Origin: Sphaerotilus natans
GTDB lineage: Bacteria > Pseudomonadota > Gammaproteobacteria > Burkholderiales > Burkholderiaceae_C
DNA length: 64,000 nucleotides
Assembly: GCF_900156335.1 (NCBI RefSeq)
Contig: NZ_FTMZ01000021.1
Coordinates: 22,817 to 86,816, forward strand
Direction: 5' to 3'
Of this stretch, positions 27,601 through 37,057 are shown one piece after another. How positions within the stretch are numbered: position 1 is the stretch's first letter; each line of letters starts with the position of its first letter. The position numbers were made by a program, and so were the translations under genes. Below the pieces are notes generated by a model that worked only from the letters and a program-made list of their open reading frames with translations, did not search any database and had not been told where the DNA came from.

Positions 27601-28224
27601 ATGTCCGATTTCCTTTTCACGCCTACCGACGAGCGCGCGATGCGCCTGGCGCTCGACCAGGCGCTCAATGCCGCGCTGATCGGCGAGGTGCCGGTGGGCG
27701 CCGTGATCCTGCGCGACGGCCAGGTCCTCGCCACCGGCTACAACCGCCCGATCACCACCCACGACCCGACCGCGCATGCCGAGATGGTGGCGCTGCGCCA
27801 CGCCGCCGAGCTGATCGAGAACTACCGCCTGCCCGACTGCGAGCTGTTCGTGACGCTCGAGCCCTGCGCGATGTGCGCGATGGCGCTGATGCACGCGCGC
27901 TTCAAGCGCGTGGTCTTCGGCGCCTGGGATCCGAAGACCGGCTCGGCCGGCTCGGTGGTCGATCTGTTCGCGCAGCCGCAGCTCAATCACCACACCACGG
28001 TGCAGGGCGGGCTGCTGGCCGGGCCCTGCGGCGACCTGCTGCGCGAGTTCTTCGCCCGGCGCCGCGCCGAGCAGAAGGCGCAGCGCCAGCGCGAGCGCGA
28101 GGCGCAGGCCTGCCTGCAGGCGCCGCCGGCCGCGCTGCCCGCCATCCCGGCCGGCGAGGTGCTGGAGCTGGACCTGAACGATCTGAATCTGAACGATCTG
28201 AACAACCTGGGATTCAAGCCATGA
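27601..28224 (+). CDS. tadA: tRNA-specific adenosine deaminase TadA
   Basis: Deaminates A34 to inosine in tRNA-Arg(ACG), an essential step for decoding CGN codons. It has 207 residues, longer than the roughly 165 of E. coli TadA. Zinc ligands are His59 and proton-shuttling Glu61 in AHAEMVALRHA, and Cys89/Cys92 in LEPCAMC. The extra C-terminus is Ala/Arg-rich and ends in a short repeat (LDLNDLNLNDLNNLGFKP) made by repeated GATCTGAA-like DNA. The stop overlaps ldcA by 4 bp (ATGA), so the two are coupled. Confidence 0.94.
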   Translation: MSDFLFTPTDERAMRLALDQALNAALIGEVPVGAVILRDGQVLATGYNRPITTHDPTAHAEMVALRHAAELIENYRLPDCELFVTLEPCAMCAMALMHARFKRVVFGAWDPKTGSAGSVVDLFAQPQLNHHTTVQGGLLAGPCGDLLREFFARRRAEQKAQRQREREAQACLQAPPAALPAIPAGEVLELDLNDLNLNDLNNLGFKP

Positions 28225-29183
28225 GCCTGACCGAACCTGTCGACGCGGCCCGGCCGACGCTGACCCTCTACAGCCCGTCCGGCGTGGTGATGCGCGCGCC
28301 CGACCTGCGCCGCGCCGCCGCCCGCCTGGCGCGGCTGGGCTTCGCGGTGACGGTCGACGCCAGCGCGACCGCGAAGTTCCAGCGCTTCGCCGGCGACGAC
28401 GACACCCGGCTGGCGGCGCTGCACCGCGTGGCCGACGCCGCGCCCTCGATCGCGCTGGCCACCCGCGGCGGCTATGGGCTGACGCGGCTGCTTGACCGCA
28501 TCGAGTGGGACCGGCTGGCGGCGGCGGTCGATCGCGGCACCCGCTGGGTCGGCTACAGCGACCAGACCGCGCTGCAGCTGGCGCTGCTGGCGCACACCGG
28601 GCGCAGCAGCTGGCACGGCCCGCTGGGCATCGAGGACTTCGGTCGCACCGACGGCGACGGCCCCGGCGGCCTGGACGACCTCACGCCCGACTGCTTCATC
28701 GAGGCGATGAGCGGCGAGCTGGAGGCGGTGGGCTTTCGCACCGAGGCCGGCTTCGACGGCCTGCACGCCCACGGCGTGCTGTGGGGCGGCAACCTGACGG
28801 TGCTGTGCTCGCTGCTGGGCACGCCGCACTGGCCGCGCATCGAGGGCGGCATCCTCTTTCTCGAGGACATCAACGAGCACCCCTACCGGGTCGAGCGCAT
28901 GCTGCTGCAGCTGCACCAGGCCGGGGTGCTGGCCGCGCAGAAGGCGGTGGTGCTGGGCGACTTCAGCGGCTGGCGCAAGTCGCCGCTGGACCGCGGCTAC
29001 ACGCTCAAGACCATGGTGGCGCAGCTGCGTGCGGTCTGCCCGGTGCCGATCCTGACCGGGCTGCCCTTCGGCCATGTGCCCACCAAGGTGACGCTGCCGG
29101 TGGGCCGCTGCGTCGAGCTGCAGGTGCTGCGCCGCGACGTGCTGCTGTCCTGGGCCTGCGACCACGACCACGACCACGACTGA
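28221..29183 (+). CDS. ldcA: LD-carboxypeptidase (peptidase S66, LdcA/MccF family)
   Basis: Cytoplasmic serine peptidase that removes D-Ala from recycled murein tetrapeptides; 320 residues. The nucleophile is Ser113 in WVGYSDQTALQ, the Glu is in FLEDINEHPYRVER and the His in GLPFGHVPTK. RGGYGLTRLL is a family landmark. The C-terminus ends in an Asp/His tail (CDHDHDHD) created by a repeated GACCAC hexamer, which is unusual. The start overlaps the tadA stop. Confidence 0.92.
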   Translation: MSLTEPVDAARPTLTLYSPSGVVMRAPDLRRAAARLARLGFAVTVDASATAKFQRFAGDDDTRLAALHRVADAAPSIALATRGGYGLTRLLDRIEWDRLAAAVDRGTRWVGYSDQTALQLALLAHTGRSSWHGPLGIEDFGRTDGDGPGGLDDLTPDCFIEAMSGELEAVGFRTEAGFDGLHAHGVLWGGNLTVLCSLLGTPHWPRIEGGILFLEDINEHPYRVERMLLQLHQAGVLAAQKAVVLGDFSGWRKSPLDRGYTLKTMVAQLRAVCPVPILTGLPFGHVPTKVTLPVGRCVELQVLRRDVLLSWACDHDHDHD

Positions 29184-29190
29184 CACCGTC

Positions 29191-29210
29191 ATCCTCGCGC
29201 AGGCGAGGAT
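29191..29210. terminator. Stem-loop between convergent ldcA and paaY
   Basis: ATCCTCGC and GCGAGGAT form a perfect 8-bp stem around GCAG. There is no T run on either strand, but its location in the 27 bp between two convergent genes suits a bidirectional barrier. The sequence belongs to the same REP-like family seen near 20.8 and 41.7 kb. Confidence 0.55.
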
Positions 29211-29813
29211 CTAGGCCCGCCGCGTCGCGATCAGCGACTTCACCGGCGGCGCCTGCAGCACCGGGCGCACCGCCTCGGCCTCGGTCAGCGGCTGCACCTC
29301 GACCAGCGTGGCCAGGCAGCGCCGCGTCAGGTCGTGGTAGGTGCGGGTGCCTTCGAGCTTCCAGGCCACCTCGGCCTCGCTCAGGTCGCGCAGCTTGCGG
29401 GCCGGCGTGCCCGCCACCAGCGTGCGCGGCGCCACCTGCGCGCCTGCCGGCACGAAGGCGCAGGCCGCGACGATCGCCTCCGCGCCGATCTCCGCCTCGT
29501 CCATCACCACCGCGTTCATGCCGACCAGCGCGTCGCGGCGCACGGTGCAGCCGTGCAGCACCGCGCCGTGGCCGATGTGGCCGTTGCGCTCGATCCGCGT
29601 GACCTGCTCGGGAAATCCGTGCACCACGCAGGTGTCCTGCAGGTTGGCGCCTTCCTCCAGCACGATGCGGCCGAAGTCGCCGCGCAGGCTCGCGCACGGG
29701 CCCACATAGCAATTCGGGCCGACATGCACGTCGCCGATCAGCACCGCGGTCGGATGCACATGCGCGCTCGGGTGCACGACCGGGATGACGCCTTCGAGGC
29801 TGTAGCAGGGCAT
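29211..29813 (-). CDS. paaY: PaaY, hexapeptide-repeat protein (gamma-carbonic anhydrase fold)
   Basis: Trimeric left-handed beta-helix protein of 200 residues associated with phenylacetate degradation, where PaaY acts as a thioesterase on dead-end CoA esters. Hexapeptide repeats run from VHPTAVLIGDVHVGPNC to about residue 140. The His residues of a gamma-carbonic-anhydrase-like metal site appear in VHGFP and NGHIGHGAVLHGC. It is divergent from paaG across a 90-bp region with a candidate PaaR operator. Confidence 0.9.
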   Translation of the reverse strand: MPCYSLEGVIPVVHPSAHVHPTAVLIGDVHVGPNCYVGPCASLRGDFGRIVLEEGANLQDTCVVHGFPEQVTRIERNGHIGHGAVLHGCTVRRDALVGMNAVVMDEAEIGAEAIVAACAFVPAGAQVAPRTLVAGTPARKLRDLSEAEVAWKLEGTRTYHDLTRRCLATLVEVQPLTEAEAVRPVLQAPPVKSLIATRRA

Positions 29814-29860
29814 CGGGTTTCTCCTTGATTGTCCGGGATCAAGTTGGGAGACTAATATCT

Positions 29861-29874
29861 ACCGAACGGTCGGT
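29861..29874. promoter_or_regulatory. Candidate PaaR operator between paaY and paaG
   Basis: ACCGAACGGTCGGT has perfect arms ACCGA and TCGGT around a 4-bp centre, located 30 bp before the paaG start and 48 bp from the paaY start. TetR-family PaaR proteins of Betaproteobacteria bind ACCG/CGGT-type palindromes; assignment is by position and shape. Confidence 0.6.
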
Positions 29875-29903
29875 CAATTGACGAGACCCCAGGAGACACC
29901 CTG

Positions 29904-30716
29904 ATGCCTGACGTGACGCCTGAACATCCCGGACACCCTGAATCTCCGCTGCGCCAGGAGCGCGCTGGCGCGGTGCTGACGCTGACGCTGGACCGCCCGG
30001 CGGTGCTCAACAGCTTCACCACCGATCTGCTGCGCGCGCTGTTCCTGGCGCTGGACGCGGCGGCCGAAGACGCCAGCGTGCGCTGCGTGGTGCTGACCGG
30101 TGCGGGCCGCGCCTTCTGCGCCGGGCAGGATCTGGCCGATCCGGCGGTGGCGCCGCAGAGCGACATCGGCCACCTGCTGGCGCATTTCTACCGGCCGATG
30201 CTGCTGCGGCTGCGCTCGATGCCGGTGCCGGTGATCGCGGCGGTCAACGGCGTGGCCGCCGGCGCGGGCGCCAACCTGGCGCTGGCCTGCGATCTGGTGG
30301 TGGCGGCGCGCTCGGCCAGCTTCATCCAGGCCTTCTCGAAGATCGGCCTGGTGCCGGACTGCGGCGGCACCTGGCTGCTGCCGCGGGCGGTCGGCCGGGC
30401 GAAGGCGCTGGGCCTGGCGATGCTGGGCGATCGCCTGCCCGCCCAGGAGGCCGAGCGCATCGGCCTGATCTGGCGCTGCGTCGACGACGCCGAGCTGGCT
30501 GGCGAGGTCGGCGCGCTGGCCGCGCGGCTGGCCGCGATGCCGACGCGTGCGCTGGTCGAGACCCGCCGTGCCTTCGACGCGGCGCAGCAGACCGACCTGG
30601 CCGGCGCGCTCGACCACGAGCAGGCGCTGCAGCGCGAGCTGGGCTTCGCGCATGACTATCAGGAAGGTGTCGCCGCCTTCATGGCCCGGCGCGCGCCGAG
30701 CTTTTCCGACCGCTGA
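29904..30716 (+). CDS. paaG: Ring-1,2-epoxyphenylacetyl-CoA isomerase
   Basis: Crotonase-family enzyme converting the epoxide to oxepin-CoA; 270 residues. The oxyanion-hole regions are AFCAGQDLADP and VNGVAAGAGANLALACDLVVAA, and catalytic Asp is expected in the SKIGLVPDCGGTW block. First gene of the rightward paa operon (G-I-K-A-B-C-D-E-R). A GGAGACACC-like site precedes the ATG. Confidence 0.92.
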   Translation: MPDVTPEHPGHPESPLRQERAGAVLTLTLDRPAVLNSFTTDLLRALFLALDAAAEDASVRCVVLTGAGRAFCAGQDLADPAVAPQSDIGHLLAHFYRPMLLRLRSMPVPVIAAVNGVAAGAGANLALACDLVVAARSASFIQAFSKIGLVPDCGGTWLLPRAVGRAKALGLAMLGDRLPAQEAERIGLIWRCVDDAELAGEVGALAARLAAMPTRALVETRRAFDAAQQTDLAGALDHEQALQRELGFAHDYQEGVAAFMARRAPSFSDR

Positions 30717-30725
30717 GCGCCCGCC

Positions 30726-31175
30726 ATGAACGCACACGACCTGAACCCCCAGGCCACCGCCGACCATGTGGCCGTCGCGATGATGCGCGAGGACCGCGCC
30801 TGCCAGGCGCTGGGCATCGCGGTGGCGTCGATCGCGCCGGGTCGCGCGGTGATGACGATGACGGTGCGCCCCGACATGCTCAACGGCTTCGGCATCTGCC
30901 ACGGCGGGCTGATCACCACGCTGGCGGACTCGGCCTTCGCCTATGCCTGCAACGCGTACAACGCGCTGACGGTCGCCTCCGGCCTGTCGGTGGACTTCCT
31001 GGCGCCGGGCCGCGAGGGCGACCAGCTCAGCGCCGCCGCCGAGGAAGTCTCGCTGGCCGGGCGCACCGGCGTGTACGACGTGACCGTCACCAACCAGCGC
31101 GGCGAGCGCATCGCGGTCTTCCGCGGGCGCTCCCACCGCATGAAGGGCCGGCCGACCGTGCCGCCCGCCGTCTGA
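30726..31175 (+). CDS. paaI: Hydroxyphenylacetyl-CoA thioesterase
   Basis: Hotdog-fold thioesterase of 149 residues that relieves the pathway of trapped CoA esters. The substrate-binding and catalytic region reads NGFGICHGGLITTLADSAFAYACN with the HGG and Asp characteristic of PaaI. It lies 9 bp after paaG and 14 bp before paaK. Confidence 0.93.
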   Translation: MNAHDLNPQATADHVAVAMMREDRACQALGIAVASIAPGRAVMTMTVRPDMLNGFGICHGGLITTLADSAFAYACNAYNALTVASGLSVDFLAPGREGDQLSAAAEEVSLAGRTGVYDVTVTNQRGERIAVFRGRSHRMKGRPTVPPAV

Positions 31176-31189
31176 GGAGATTTCGCCCC

Positions 31190-32503
<1,314 letters not shown>

Positions 32504-32553
32504 GGCGGCCCCCGGGATCCACGAGCCCATTCAGGAGCCAAGCAGGAGCCAAG

Positions 32554-33585
32554 ATGTACACGCAAGCCATGGACACGATGGGCCGCGACGGCCCCGGCGA
32601 GGGCGCCGCACGCCCGGTGCGCAGCCTCGACGAGATGCAGCGCGAACGTCATCTGCAGGAACGCTTCGACGCGCGCATCGACGACGGCGGCTTCATCGAG
32701 GCCAAGGACTGGATGCCCGACAACTACCGCCGCACGCTGCTGCGCCAGATCAGCCAGCACGCGCATTCGGAGATCGTCGGCATGCTGCCCGAGGGCAACT
32801 GGATCACCCGCGCGCCCACGCTCAAGCGCAAGGCCATCCTGATGGCCAAGGTGCAGGACGAGGGCGGCCACGGCCTCTATCTCTACGCCGCGGCCGAGAC
32901 GCTGGGCTCCAGCCGCGACGAGATGCTGGGCGCGCTGCATTCGGGCCGGGCCAAGTACAGCTCGATCTTCAACTACCCCACGCTGACGTGGGCCGACATC
33001 GGCGTGATCGGCTGGCTGGTCGACGGCGCGGCGATCATGAACCAGGTGCCGATCTGCCGCTGCTCGTACGCGCCCTACGCGCGGGCGATGGTGCGCATCT
33101 GCCGCGAGGAGAGCTTCCACCAGCGCCAGGGCTACGACAGCCTGCTGGTGATGATGAAGCAGGGCACCGAGGCGCAGCGCGCGATGGTGCAGGACGCGGT
33201 CGACCGCTGGTGGTGGCCCTGCCTGATGATGTTCGGCCCGACCGACGACCAGAGCCCGAACTCGGCGCAGTCGATGCGCTGGGGCATCAAGCGCATCTCC
33301 AACGACGACCTGCGCCAGAAGTTCGTCGACGCCACCGTGCCGCAGGCGGCGGAGCTCGGCGTCACGCTGCCCGACCCGGACCTGACATGGAACGACGCGC
33401 GCCAGCACTGGGACTTCGGCCCGATCGACTGGGCGGAGTTCTGGCGCGTCGTCGGCGGCGACGGGCCCTGCAACCGCGAGCGGCTGCAGATGCGCGTCGA
33501 TGCCTGGGAAGACGGCGCCTGGGTGCGCGAGGCCGCACTCGCCCACGCCCGCAAGCATACCGAACCGAAGAAGGTTTCCGCATGA
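32554..33585 (+). CDS. paaA: 1,2-phenylacetyl-CoA epoxidase, catalytic subunit
   Basis: Diiron monooxygenase subunit that epoxidises the aromatic ring of phenylacetyl-CoA; 343 residues. Ferritin-like diiron ligands are seen in [33 protein letters not shown] and [11 protein letters not shown]. The ATG at 32554 follows a purine-rich stretch where AGGAGCCAAG is duplicated. The stop overlaps paaB by 4 bp. Works with PaaB, PaaC and PaaE. Confidence 0.96.
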   Translation: MYTQAMDTMGRDGPGEGAARPVRSLDEMQRERHLQERFDARIDDGGFIEAKDWMPDNYRRTLLRQISQHAHSEIVGMLPEGNWITRAPTLKRKAILMAKVQDEGGHGLYLYAAAETLGSSRDEMLGALHSGRAKYSSIFNYPTLTWADIGVIGWLVDGAAIMNQVPICRCSYAPYARAMVRICREESFHQRQGYDSLLVMMKQGTEAQRAMVQDAVDRWWWPCLMMFGPTDDQSPNSAQSMRWGIKRISNDDLRQKFVDATVPQAAELGVTLPDPDLTWNDARQHWDFGPIDWAEFWRVVGGDGPCNRERLQMRVDAWEDGAWVREAALAHARKHTEPKKVSA

Positions 33586-33902
33586 GCACCCCGAACGCAT
33601 CCACGGGCCACGACGCTGCCCGCCACGAATGGCCGCTGTGGGAGGTCTTCGTCCGCCCGAAGGCCGGCCTGGACCACAAGCACTGCGGCAGCCTGCATGC
33701 GCCGGACGCGGCGATGGCCATCCAGCTGGCCCGCGAGGTCTACGCCCGGCGCCAGGAAGGCATCAGCCTCTGGGTCGTGCCCTCCAGCCAGATCACCGCG
33801 AGCGATCCCGGCGACAAGGACATCTACTTCGATCCGATGGAGGACAAGGTGTACCGCCACCCGACCTTCTACACCTTGCCCGAGTCCGTGAACCACATGT
33901 GA
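33582..33902 (+). CDS. paaB: 1,2-phenylacetyl-CoA epoxidase, PaaB subunit
   Basis: Small structural subunit of the epoxidase, 106 residues. Recognised from the [21 protein letters not shown] core, then [16 protein letters not shown], with a conserved tail ending [14 protein letters not shown]. The start overlaps the paaA stop (ATGA). Confidence 0.95.
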   Translation: MSTPNASTGHDAARHEWPLWEVFVRPKAGLDHKHCGSLHAPDAAMAIQLAREVYARRQEGISLWVVPSSQITASDPGDKDIYFDPMEDKVYRHPTFYTLPESVNHM

Positions 33903-33918
33903 GCGGAGCGACCGACCG

Positions 33919-34710
33919 ATGAGCACACCCTCCATCCAGCCCGGCCGCGATCCGGCGGTGCAGTACCTGCTGCGCCTGGGCGACTTCTGCCTGATCCATG
34001 CCCAGCGCCTGGGCGAGTGGTGCGGCCACGCGCCCATCCTGGAAGAAGACATCGCGCTGACCAATCTCGCGCTCGACCTGATCGGCCAGGCGCGCGCGCT
34101 GCTGACCCGCGCCGGCCAGGTCGGCCACGCGCGGGGCGCGCCAGCGGCCTTCGACGAGGACCAGCTCGCCTTCCTGCGCGAGGAGCGCGACTACCTGAAC
34201 CCGACGCTGGTGGAGCTGCCGCGCGGCGACTTCGCCTTCACCGTGCTGCGCAATGCGGCGGTCGCCACCTGGATGCGGCTGATGTGGACGCGGCTGCAGA
34301 CCTCCAGCGACGCCGAGCTGGCCGCCATCGCCGCCAAGGCGCTGAAGGAATCGCGCTACCACGAGCAGCACGCCGCCGACTGGGTGGTGCGCCTGGGCGA
34401 CGGCACGCCCGAGTCGCACCGCCGGCTGCAGGACGCGCTCGACCGGCTCTGGCGCTACACGCCCGAGCTGTTCGAGGCCGATGCGGTCGACGAGGCGGCG
34501 GCCGCCTGCGGCCTGGGCCCGCGCTGGGCCGACCTGCGCGAGGACTGGCACGCGGCGATGCAGGCGCTGCTGGACGAGGCCGGCGTGCGTGTGCCCACGC
34601 TGGGCGCCTACGTCACCACCGGCCGGCGCGGCGTGCACAGCGAGCACATGGGCCGGCTGCTGGCCGAGATGCAGCACCTGCAGCGCGCCTATCCGGGCGG
34701 AGCCTGGTGA
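33919..34710 (+). CDS. paaC: 1,2-phenylacetyl-CoA epoxidase, PaaC subunit
   Basis: Ferritin-like partner of PaaA that stabilises the epoxidase, 263 residues. Typical blocks are YLLRLGDFCLIHAQRLGEWCG, ALTNLALDLIGQARALL and ALKESRYHEQHAADWVVRLGD. The stop overlaps the paaD start as TGATG. Confidence 0.95.
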   Translation: MSTPSIQPGRDPAVQYLLRLGDFCLIHAQRLGEWCGHAPILEEDIALTNLALDLIGQARALLTRAGQVGHARGAPAAFDEDQLAFLREERDYLNPTLVELPRGDFAFTVLRNAAVATWMRLMWTRLQTSSDAELAAIAAKALKESRYHEQHAADWVVRLGDGTPESHRRLQDALDRLWRYTPELFEADAVDEAAAACGLGPRWADLREDWHAAMQALLDEAGVRVPTLGAYVTTGRRGVHSEHMGRLLAEMQHLQRAYPGGAW

Positions 34711-35234
34711 TGTGCGGCGCGCAGGTGCTCGGCCGCATCGAGGCGGCGTGGCAGGCGATCGACCCGGTGCCCGATCCCGAGATCCCGGTGCTGACGCTGC
34801 GCGATCTCGGCATCGTGCGCGAGGTGCGGCTGGACGACGAGGGCGCGCTGGAGGTGGTGCTCACGCCCACCTACAGCGGCTGCCCGGCCACCGAGGTCAT
34901 CTCGGCCAGCGTCGCCGAGGCGCTGGAGGCCGCGGGCCTGGCGCCCTTTGCGGTCACGCTGCGCCGCGCGCCGGCCTGGACCACCGACTGGATCAGCGAA
35001 CAGGGCCGCCAGCGCCTGCGCGAGTACGGCATCGCGCCGCCAGGGCCGGTGGCGGCCGGCGAGGGCGTGCCGGTGCGGCTGCACCGCCGCGCGGCCGCGC
35101 CCGCCGATCCGTCCTGCCCGCGCTGCGATAGTCCGCGCACCGAGCGGCTCTCGGCCTTTGGCTCGACCGCCTGCAAGTCGCTGTGGCGCTGCCTGGCCTG
35201 CCGCGAGCCCTTCGAGCATTTCAAGCCGATCTGA
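34710..35234 (+). CDS. paaD: PaaD, Fe-S assembly (MIP18-like) factor for the epoxidase
   Basis: A 174-residue protein needed for epoxidase maturation in known systems. The N-terminal MIP18/DUF59 domain shows PDPEIPVLTLRDLGIVREV and TPTYSGCPA. The C-terminal region has a zinc-ribbon-like CPRCDS, then CKSLWRCLACREPF with four Cys in all. The ATG at 34710 shares its A with the paaC stop, showing coupling. Confidence 0.93.
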   Translation: MCGAQVLGRIEAAWQAIDPVPDPEIPVLTLRDLGIVREVRLDDEGALEVVLTPTYSGCPATEVISASVAEALEAAGLAPFAVTLRRAPAWTTDWISEQGRQRLREYGIAPPGPVAAGEGVPVRLHRRAAAPADPSCPRCDSPRTERLSAFGSTACKSLWRCLACREPFEHFKPI

Positions 35235-35256
35235 ATCCGAACCGGATCCCGACACC

Positions 35257-36366
35257 ATGAGCCTGCATTTCCACGAACTCACCGTCCGCGAGGTCCGCCC
35301 CGACACCGAAGAGGCGGTGCTGCTGAGCTTCGACGTGCCGCCTGCGCTGGCCGAGACCTTCCGCTTCCGCGCCGGCCAGTACCTGACGCTGCGCGCCGCG
35401 GTGGAGGGCGAGGACCTGCGCCGCTCCTATTCCATCTGCGCCGCGCCGCAGGACGGCGTGCTGCGGGTGGGTGTGCGCCGGGTGCCCGGCGGGCGCTTCT
35501 CGAACTGGCTGGGCGGCGCGCTGAAGGCCGGCGACACGCTGCAGGTCTTTCCGCCACAGGGCCATTTCACCCTGCCGGAGCTGCCCGCGCCGCAGGTGGG
35601 GCAGGGCGGGCAGGGCGGGCGCCATGTCGTCGGCTTCGCGGCGGGCAGCGGCATCACGCCGATCCTGTCGATCCTGAAGACGGTGCTGGAGACCGAACCG
35701 GCCAGCCGCTTCACGCTGGTCTATGCGAATCGCTCGCTGCGCTCGACGATGTTCCGCGAGGAACTCGAGGACCTGAAGAACCGCTTCCTGACCCGGCTGG
35801 CGCTGCACCCGGTGTTCTCGGCCGAGCCGGTGGACACGCCGCTCAACGCCGGCCGGCTCGACGAGGCCAAGCTGGCGCTGCTGCTGCGCACCGTGCTGCG
35901 GCCCGAGGCGATCGACCAGGCCTTCGTCTGCGGCCCGCACGGCTTCAACGACACCGTCGAGGCCGGGCTGAAGGCGGCCGGCGTGGCGCCCGAGCGCCTG
36001 CATGTCGAGCGCTTCGGCGTGCCCGACGCCCAGCGCGGTCAGTCGCCGGCCCAGCTGCATCCGGTGCTGCCGGGCGACGCGCCGCAGGCGACGGTGAGCA
36101 TCGTGCGCGACGGCCTGCGCCGCGAGATCGAGTTCCGCGCCGGCGACGCCAGCCTGCTGGACGCGGCCGCGCGTGCCGGGCTGGACGTGCCGTTCTCCTG
36201 CAAGTCCGGGGTATGCTGCACCTGCCGGGCCCGCGTGCTCGAGGGGCAGGTGCGCATGGATCGCAACTTCTCCCTTGAGGCCCACGAGGTGGCCGCCGGC
36301 TTCGTGCTGACCTGCCAGTCGCATCCGCTGACCCCCCGGGTCGTGCTGTCCTTCGACGAGCGCTGA
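35257..36366 (+). CDS. paaE: 1,2-phenylacetyl-CoA epoxidase reductase
   Basis: NADPH reductase passing electrons to the PaaABC oxygenase; 369 residues. The FAD domain includes RRSYSICAAP, the NAD(P) domain AAGSGITPILSIL, and the C-terminal plant-type [2Fe-2S] domain has Cys ligands in SCKSGVCCTC with the last Cys in LTCQSHP. It ends 64 bp before paaR. Confidence 0.95.
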   Translation: MSLHFHELTVREVRPDTEEAVLLSFDVPPALAETFRFRAGQYLTLRAAVEGEDLRRSYSICAAPQDGVLRVGVRRVPGGRFSNWLGGALKAGDTLQVFPPQGHFTLPELPAPQVGQGGQGGRHVVGFAAGSGITPILSILKTVLETEPASRFTLVYANRSLRSTMFREELEDLKNRFLTRLALHPVFSAEPVDTPLNAGRLDEAKLALLLRTVLRPEAIDQAFVCGPHGFNDTVEAGLKAAGVAPERLHVERFGVPDAQRGQSPAQLHPVLPGDAPQATVSIVRDGLRREIEFRAGDASLLDAAARAGLDVPFSCKSGVCCTCRARVLEGQVRMDRNFSLEAHEVAAGFVLTCQSHPLTPRVVLSFDER

Positions 36367-36430
36367 GCGAGCCCCGCCGCGACGCGCGCCACCCCGACCG
36401 ACGCCCGACCCCTCGACGCTTCCTGACCCC

Positions 36431-37057
36431 GTGGCCCGTACCCGCTCCCCCGCCTATGACGACCAGCGCGAGATGATCCTCGCCCATGCCGCCGACCTGT
36501 TCGCGCGGCGCGGCTATCCCGCCACCTCGATGAACCAGCTGGCCGAGGCCTGCGGCCTGTCCAAGCCGACGCTCTATCACTACTACCGCGACAAGTACGC
36601 GCTGCTGGTGCAGATCGCCGAGGGCCATGTCGGCCGGCTGGCCGAGCTGGTGGCCGAGATCGAGGCCGAGGGCCTGCCTGCGCGCCCGCGCCTGCACCGG
36701 CTGATCATCCGCTTCGTGCAGGAATATGCCGGCGCGCAGAACGCGCACCGGGTGCTGACCGAGGACGTGCGCTTCCTGGGGGACGTCGACCGCGAGCGCA
36801 TCCTGGTGACCGAGCGCCGGGTGGTCGACGGCTTTGCGCGCGCGCTGGGCGAGCTGCGCCCGGACCTGGACGCGGCGCGGCTGGCGGTGCCGGTGTCGAT
36901 GCTGCTGTTCGGGATGATCAACTGGATGTTCACCTGGCTGCGGCCCGACGGCTCGCTCGACCACGAGACCATGGCCCCGATCGTCGCCGACCTCTTTCTT
37001 GGCGGGCTGCCGCATGTGGGCGTGCCCGCCCCACCCCCCAGAGGAGACACCCCGTGA
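36431..37057 (+). CDS. paaR: PaaR, TetR-family regulator of phenylacetate genes
   Basis: A 208-residue TetR-type repressor. The N-terminal HTH reads YPATSMNQLAEACGLSKPTLYHYYRDKYAL. The start is GTG at 36431. The placement directly after paaE and the candidate operator upstream of paaG support the role of phenylacetyl-CoA-responsive repressor known for betaproteobacterial PaaR. The stop overlaps the next gene by 4 bp. Confidence 0.88.
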   Translation: MARTRSPAYDDQREMILAHAADLFARRGYPATSMNQLAEACGLSKPTLYHYYRDKYALLVQIAEGHVGRLAELVAEIEAEGLPARPRLHRLIIRFVQEYAGAQNAHRVLTEDVRFLGDVDRERILVTERRVVDGFARALGELRPDLDAARLAVPVSMLLFGMINWMFTWLRPDGSLDHETMAPIVADLFLGGLPHVGVPAPPPRGDTP

